From assembly GCA_964538565.1 (NCBI GenBank), contig CAZIGW010000305.1:1-9615 (forward strand): a DNA stretch of 9,615 bases. The letters run 5' to 3'. Below, in pieces: positions 6,200 through 9,615 of the stretch (position 1 is the first letter of the stretch; every line of letters starts with the position of its first letter). The DNA is from CAYVBN01 sp964538565. Its GTDB lineage: Bacteria > Pseudomonadota > Alphaproteobacteria > Rhizobiales > Xanthobacteraceae. Below the pieces are notes generated by a model, which saw only the letters and a program-made list of their open reading frames with translations, was not told the origin of the DNA and made no database searches. Both the position numbers and the translations under genes were made by a program.

Positions 6200-7369
6200 T
6201 CAGGACCGCGCCAGCACCTTCACCTGCTGTGGCCCGGCGATCTCGTAGGTGATGCCCGACCATGTGGTGCGGCGCGTGAACAGCGCAGACCAGCCGAAGG
6301 CCGCGTTCAACACGGTTGCGAGCGGAGCCATGACCGGATCGGCAAGCAGAAACGCCCGGTTCTCGGCAAGTCCCGGCCTTCCCCACAGGCGCGCGACAAG
6401 AACGGCGCGGCCTGCGGCGCGCAGGAGGTTGAAGATCAGCGCCAGCGCCAGGGCGGCGAGCGCGTCGCCACGGCCGATCAAGGACCCGAGCAAGACCGCC
6501 AGCCATCCCAGGGCGAGGAACGTCATCGCGGCGACCGTGATCCAGTAGGTCACCGGCATGTGCACGCGCACGAGCAGATACCAGCGGCGCACCCCCTCGG
6601 CGATGTCGGCCAGCCCCTTGGTGACGATCTGGGTGCGCAGCAGCACCTCGCGCGGCGCGACGATGCGGCAGCCGCCCTTCTGCGCCACGCTCGTGAGCTG
6701 CAGGTCGTCGCTGAGCGTTCCGCGCCAGGCGTTGCCGACGTCGAGCGCCTCGAAGCGCTCGCGCCAGATCGAGGTCGAGCCGCCCCAGGCGGCGTTGAGA
6801 AACGGCAGGCGCGGAATCGTGGCGACGCCTGCCGCCATCGAGGCGAGCGCGAAACTCGACCAGCGCCGGTCCCCGAGCACGAGCCAGGGAAACCCCGAGA
6901 CGACGTCGCCCTGCCGGATCACCAGCGGGGCCACCAGGTGGCGCAGCCAATCGCGCTCCGGCCAGATGTCGGCGTCGGCGAAGACGAGCACGTCGTCGGA
7001 GGGCTGCACGTGGGCGAGCGCGGCACGCAGATTGGCGGTCTTCTGGCCCTCGTCCCTGGCGGGTTCGGCGACGACCAGGGTCAAGCCGACGCGTTCGGGC
7101 GCGCGCGCGCGCCGCGCCTCGATCGCCGCGACGGCGGGATCGTCGGCCGATTCGACCGCGAAGATGACCCGGTAGAACGGATAGGCCTGGGCGAACAGAC
7201 CGTCGAGAAAGCCCTCGAACTCGGGCTCATGGCCTTTCACCGCCACGATGACGGCGACGCGCGGGGTCGCCGGCGGGGACGCCCGCTCGCCGACGCCGAG
7301 CGCGAACAGCCACACGCAGATCACCGCGATGGCCTGTGCGGCAAGCCAGAGAAGCAGGAAGGTGGTCAT
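6200..7369 (-). CDS. Membrane glycosyltransferase, GT2/GT21 (ceramide glucosyltransferase-like)
   Basis: 389 residues. It probably transfers a sugar from a nucleotide-sugar to a lipid acceptor at the inner membrane, as in ceramide glucosyltransferase and HpnI-type enzymes; donor and acceptor are unknown. ATG 7369 is chosen since it overlaps the upstream stop as ATGA, has GGAGG three bases before it, and begins directly with a membrane helix (about 2-25). Seen: RVAVIVAVKGHEP opening the GT-A fold (37-49), ESADDPA (73-79, first Asp), FADAD (130-134, metal-binding DxD), LNAAWGGSTSIWR (191-203), LSDDLQL (219-225, catalytic Asp), and RRW (261-263). In the family the last motif is normally Q/R-x-x-R-W; here the first position is Gly259. 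Two or three further helices lie at about 272-298, 302-326 and 340-362, followed by TTWSGITYEI, a common GT2 tail. It is translationally coupled to the hydrolase gene upstream. Confidence 0.88.
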   Translation of the reverse strand: MTTFLLLWLAAQAIAVICVWLFALGVGERASPPATPRVAVIVAVKGHEPEFEGFLDGLFAQAYPFYRVIFAVESADDPAVAAIEARRARAPERVGLTLVVAEPARDEGQKTANLRAALAHVQPSDDVLVFADADIWPERDWLRHLVAPLVIRQGDVVSGFPWLVLGDRRWSSFALASMAAGVATIPRLPFLNAAWGGSTSIWRERFEALDVGNAWRGTLSDDLQLTSVAQKGGCRIVAPREVLLRTQIVTKGLADIAEGVRRWYLLVRVHMPVTYWITVAAMTFLALGWLAVLLGSLIGRGDALAALALALIFNLLRAAGRAVLVARLWGRPGLAENRAFLLADPVMAPLATVLNAAFGWSALFTRRTTWSGITYEIAGPQQVKVLARS

Positions 7370-8115
7370 GGGCCTCCGGGGTGGTGGCGTGCCGGACCGC
7401 TGTCGCGGCAGTCTGCCATCCAATCGGTAAGCGCCGCGTTGACTGCCTCGGGCCGTTCTAGCGTCGAGAGATGGCCGCAGTCGGGCACGACGGCGAGCCG
7501 CGCGCCGGGGATCGCGGCGGCGATTTCCTCGGACAGTTTCGGTGGGGTGAGCTCGTCGCCATCGCCGACGAGGACGAGCGTCGGACAGCGGATGCGCCCA
7601 AGAAAATCGCGCGCGTCCGACCGCCCAAGGATCGCCCGCTGCTGGCGCACGTAGGCCTCCGGTCCGGTCTCCTCGGCCATGCGGCGCACGGTTTCCCGCA
7701 GGACGGGGTCGAACCGCCGGTTGCGGTGCACGAAATGCGGGAAATGGACGTCGAGAATGTCCGCGTAACGGCCCTCCTGCGCCATCGCGATGAGCTCATG
7801 GCGGTGGACGGCCTGTTCCTTGCGGTCGGCCCGGGCGGAGGTGTCGAGGAGCGCCAGCGCGCGCACCCGCTCGGGCGCCTGGCGCAGGATGGTAAACGCG
7901 ATATAACCGCCCATCGACAGCCCCACGAGCGCAAAACGCGGGGCCGCCTCGCCGAGGATGCGCCGGGCGATGGCCTCCATGCTCTCGTCGCGCCCGTGAT
8001 CGGCGACCATGACGGCGCCGAATCGCCAAAGCAGCGGGATCTGCTCGGCATACAGGCGCGCCGAACACATCAGGCCCGGCACGAGCACGGTCTGCATCGG
8101 TTCGCGCGATGTCAT
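7366..8115 (-). CDS. Alpha/beta-fold hydrolase
   Basis: 249 residues, a typical length for a lid-containing cytosolic hydrolase of the esterase/lactonase/C-C hydrolase group; the substrate cannot be told. No signal peptide. Seen: oxyanion-hole loop LVPGLMC (11-17), nucleophile elbow GLSMGG with Ser67, catalytic Asp187 in LVLVGDGDELTPP, and His215 in PDCGHLSTLERP, so the triad is complete and spaced as in the family. ATG 8115 gives the longest sensible product, but no clear Shine-Dalgarno precedes it; the in-frame ATG at 8097 (MQTVLVPGL) is an alternative with equally little support. Its stop (7368-7366) overlaps the glycosyltransferase start as ATGA, so the two are translated together and may act on the same lipid or glycan. 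The C-terminal SGPARHHPGGP tail is unstructured and encodes the ribosome-binding site for the next gene. Confidence 0.9.
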   Translation of the reverse strand: MTSREPMQTVLVPGLMCSARLYAEQIPLLWRFGAVMVADHGRDESMEAIARRILGEAAPRFALVGLSMGGYIAFTILRQAPERVRALALLDTSARADRKEQAVHRHELIAMAQEGRYADILDVHFPHFVHRNRRFDPVLRETVRRMAEETGPEAYVRQQRAILGRSDARDFLGRIRCPTLVLVGDGDELTPPKLSEEIAAAIPGARLAVVPDCGHLSTLERPEAVNAALTDWMADCRDSGPARHHPGGP

Positions 8116-8141
8116 TGGAATCGCCGGAAATCCCTAAAAAT

Positions 8142-8158
8142 CTTGACGATCGATCAAG
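8142..8158. promoter_or_regulatory. CTTGA-N7-TCAAG dyad in the divergent promoter region
   Basis: CTTGA (8142-8146) and TCAAG (8154-8158) are perfect five-base arms with a seven-base spacer, 27 bases upstream of the hydrolase start. It fits the loose T-N11-A form of LysR-type operators and also the size of other dimeric-regulator sites. No regulator gene is in the window. Chance occurrence of a five-base dyad is possible. Confidence 0.3.
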
Positions 8159-8178
8159 TTAGCGCCGCCGCCGCGGCA

Positions 8179-8206
8179 TTGACTTTCGGACGCGCGCCAC
8201 TATGTT
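8179..8206 (+). promoter_or_regulatory. Candidate sigma70-type promoter of the helicase gene
   Basis: TTGACT (8179-8184, 5/6 to consensus) and TATGTT (8201-8206, 4/6) are separated by 16 bases. Transcription would start near 8213, giving a leader of about 100 bases before the ATG at 8317. A long 5' leader is common for DEAD-box helicase genes, which are often cold- or self-regulated, but I see no cold-shock box that I could name. Confidence 0.4.
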
Positions 8207-8316
8207 CCGCCCAACGGCACGATTGCAACATTCGGCCGCCCTTTTCCGCGCACTTCCGTCGTCGTTAACTTTACCCGGCGCGGCCACAGCCCCGGGCGGC
8301 GCTGGTTTGAGGCTCT

Positions 8317-9615
8317 ATGTCCTTCTCACATCTCGGCTTGTCCGATAAGGTCCTGTCCGCCGTCGCTGCGGCTGGTTATACCACTCCCACTCCCATCCAA
8401 GATCAGGCCATCCCCCACGTTCTCGCGCGCCGCGACGTCCTCGGCATCGCGCAGACCGGGACCGGCAAGACCGCGGCCTTCGTGCTGCCGATGCTCACCA
8501 TGCTGGAGCAGGGCCGCGCGCGAGCGCGCATGCCACGCACGCTCATCCTCGAGCCGACACGCGAGCTCGCCGCCCAGGTGCAGGAAAGCTTCATCAAGTA
8601 CGGTTCCCAGCACAAGCTCAACGTCGCGCTGCTGATCGGCGGCGTTTCGTTCGACGATCAGGACATGAAGCTGACGCGCGGCGTCGACGTCCTGATCGCG
8701 ACGCCCGGCCGCCTGCTCGATCACCACGAACGTGGCCGGCTGCTGATGACGGGCGTCGAGCTGCTGGTCATCGACGAAGCCGACCGCATGCTCGACATGG
8801 GCTTCATCCCCGACATCGAACGCATCTGCAAGCTCGTCCCCTTCACCCGCCAGACGCTGTTCTTCACCGCCACGATGCCGCCCGAGATCCGGCGCATCAC
8901 CGAACAATTCCTGCACAATCCGGTTCGCGTCGAGGTGGCCCGCCCGGCCACCACCGTCACAACGATCACGCAGCTGCTGGTCAAGACCGGCCGCGAGCCG
9001 CACGAGAAGCGCGAGACGCTGCGCCGTCTCATCCGCTCGGCGCAGGATCTCAAGAACGCGATCATCTTCTGCAACCGCAAGCGCGAAGTGGCGCAACTGC
9101 ACCGCTCGCTGCTGCGGCACGGCTTTTCCGCGGTCGCGCTGCACGGCGACATGGACCAGTCGGCCCGCATGGCGGCGCTCGACCAGTTCCGCCGCGGCGA
9201 GATCACCCTGCTGGTCGCATCCGACGTCGCGGCGCGCGGCCTCGACATCCCGGCGGTCAGCCATGTCTTCAACTTCGACGTTCCGCACCACGCCGACGAC
9301 TACGTGCACCGCATCGGCCGCACCGGTCGCGCCGGGCGCAGCGGCACCGCGATCAGCCTCGTGGCGCCGGCCGACCAGAAGGCCGTGGCGGCGATCGAAG
9401 CCCTGATCGGCCAGTCGATCGCGTGGTCGGGCGAGCCCATCAGCGCCGAAGCTGCATCTGCTCCACGCCGCGAGCACGGATCGCGCGGCCGCCAGGGCCG
9501 GCGTCCTGGCAAGCGTCCGCCGCAGGCAGACCGCGCGCCGCGCGCCGAGCGCCCGCCGCAGGCCGAGCGCGCCGCGGCGAAAGTCGCCCCGATCGAGACG
9601 GCGCGCCCGCGTCCC
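8317..9615 (+). CDS. rhlE: DEAD-box ATP-dependent RNA helicase, RhlE-like, 3'-truncated by window edge
   Basis: Unwinds or remodels RNA duplexes with ATP in the cytosol, in ribosome assembly or mRNA decay. 433 residues are visible and the frame is open at the right edge with no stop. Start ATG 8317 follows GAGG (8309-8312) after four bases and gives the usual MSFSHLGLS opening. All motifs are present in order: aromatic Phe3 and Q motif TPTPIQ (23-28), motif I AQTGTGKT (45-52), Ia PTRELAAQ (80-87), Ib TPGRLLDH (129-136), II DEAD (153-156), III TAT (184-186, where SAT is more usual), IV IIFCNRK (249-255), V SDVAARGLDIP (302-312) and VI HRIGRTGRAGR (331-341). After about 375 comes a basic, Arg/Pro/Ala/Gln-rich tail, typical of RhlE, that aids RNA binding. 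RhlE is the best subfamily call; the symbol is less sure than the family. Confidence 0.95.
   Translation, partial: MSFSHLGLSDKVLSAVAAAGYTTPTPIQDQAIPHVLARRDVLGIAQTGTGKTAAFVLPMLTMLEQGRARARMPRTLILEPTRELAAQVQESFIKYGSQHKLNVALLIGGVSFDDQDMKLTRGVDVLIATPGRLLDHHERGRLLMTGVELLVIDEADRMLDMGFIPDIERICKLVPFTRQTLFFTATMPPEIRRITEQFLHNPVRVEVARPATTVTTITQLLVKTGREPHEKRETLRRLIRSAQDLKNAIIFCNRKREVAQLHRSLLRHGFSAVALHGDMDQSARMAALDQFRRGEITLLVASDVAARGLDIPAVSHVFNFDVPHHADDYVHRIGRTGRAGRSGTAISLVAPADQKAVAAIEALIGQSIAWSGEPISAEAASAPRREHGSRGRQGRRPGKRPPQADRAPRAERPPQAERAAAKVAPIETARPRP
9514..9573 (+). repeat. Imperfect 24-base direct repeat in the helicase tail
   Basis: Bases 9514-9537 and 9550-9573 are near-identical in-frame units encoding RPPQADRA and RPPQAERA, separated by 12 bases encoding PRAE. 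They lie in the disordered C-terminal tail, where repeat number often varies between strains. The tail may continue with more units beyond the window. Confidence 0.6.

Noticed and set aside
4458..6248. Plus-strand open frame of 596 codons opposite the caspase-family gene
   Set aside because: Antisense shadow with no recognisable domain and skewed composition; it also crosses the palindromic repeat and the intergenic gap.
6081..6950. Upstream in-frame extension of the caspase-family gene
   Set aside because: It overlaps the glycosyltransferase in another frame and would remove the N-terminal position of the signal peptide.
7370..7423. Longer start for the glycosyltransferase
   Set aside because: The added 18 residues are Arg/Pro-rich and precede the membrane helix; the ATG at 7369 has GGAGG and the ATGA coupling.
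6071..7654. Plus-strand open frame of 527 codons opposite the glycosyltransferase and hydrolase
   Set aside because: Spans two real genes in antisense and has no motif or ribosome-binding site.
8326..9477. Minus-strand open frame of 383 codons opposite the helicase
   Set aside because: The plus strand encodes every DEAD-box motif in order over the same bases, so the minus frame is a shadow.
1..9615. Mobile elements, CRISPR arrays, tRNA or rRNA genes
   Set aside because: I found no transposase or integrase motif, no regularly spaced direct repeats and no cloverleaf or rRNA sequence.

Overview
The window is high-G+C bacterial chromosome (roughly two thirds G+C by eye) and most likely comes from an alphaproteobacterium of the order Hyphomicrobiales (Rhizobiales). 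The main pointers are two intergenic palindromic repeats that I recognise from memory as typical of Bradyrhizobium/Rhodopseudomonas/Mesorhizobium-type genomes, plus the character of the proteins. No database was searched, so genus is not claimed.

Layout. (1) Plus strand, 1-1260: a POT/PTR-family proton-coupled peptide transporter cut by the left edge, missing only its N-terminus. (2) Plus strand, 1341-3008: a secreted fusion of a carboxypeptidase-regulatory-like beta domain, a mono-haem cytochrome c segment and a virginiamycin-B-lyase-like beta-propeller. (3) 3009-3240: a spacer between converging genes, filled by a long imperfect palindromic repeat. (4) Minus strand, 4407-3241: pobA, 4-hydroxybenzoate 3-monooxygenase, with near-complete conservation of the known active-site residues. 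(5) 4408-4607: the pobA leader, then a two-part palindromic repeat that touches the stop codon of the next gene. (6) Minus strand, 8115-4608: an alpha/beta hydrolase and a membrane-bound GT2/GT21-like glycosyltransferase joined by an ATGA overlap, then, 119 bases further on, a secreted caspase-family protein with an intact His/Cys dyad and an unrecognised C-terminal domain. (7) 8116-8316: a divergent promoter region. (8) Plus strand, 8317 to the right edge: a RhlE-type DEAD-box RNA helicase, open at its 3' end.

How the genes relate. The only tight functional unit visible is the hydrolase-glycosyltransferase pair, possibly with the caspase-like gene as a third member. pobA stands alone here, without its usual regulator pobR or the protocatechuate (pca) genes. 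The transporter, the propeller/cytochrome protein and the helicase look like independent genes. I see no mobile element, phage gene, CRISPR array, tRNA or rRNA. The window reads as ordinary chromosomal backbone. The least understood items are the propeller/cytochrome fusion, the caspase protein's C-terminal domain and the intergenic repeats. I do not see convincing evidence of a new multi-gene system.
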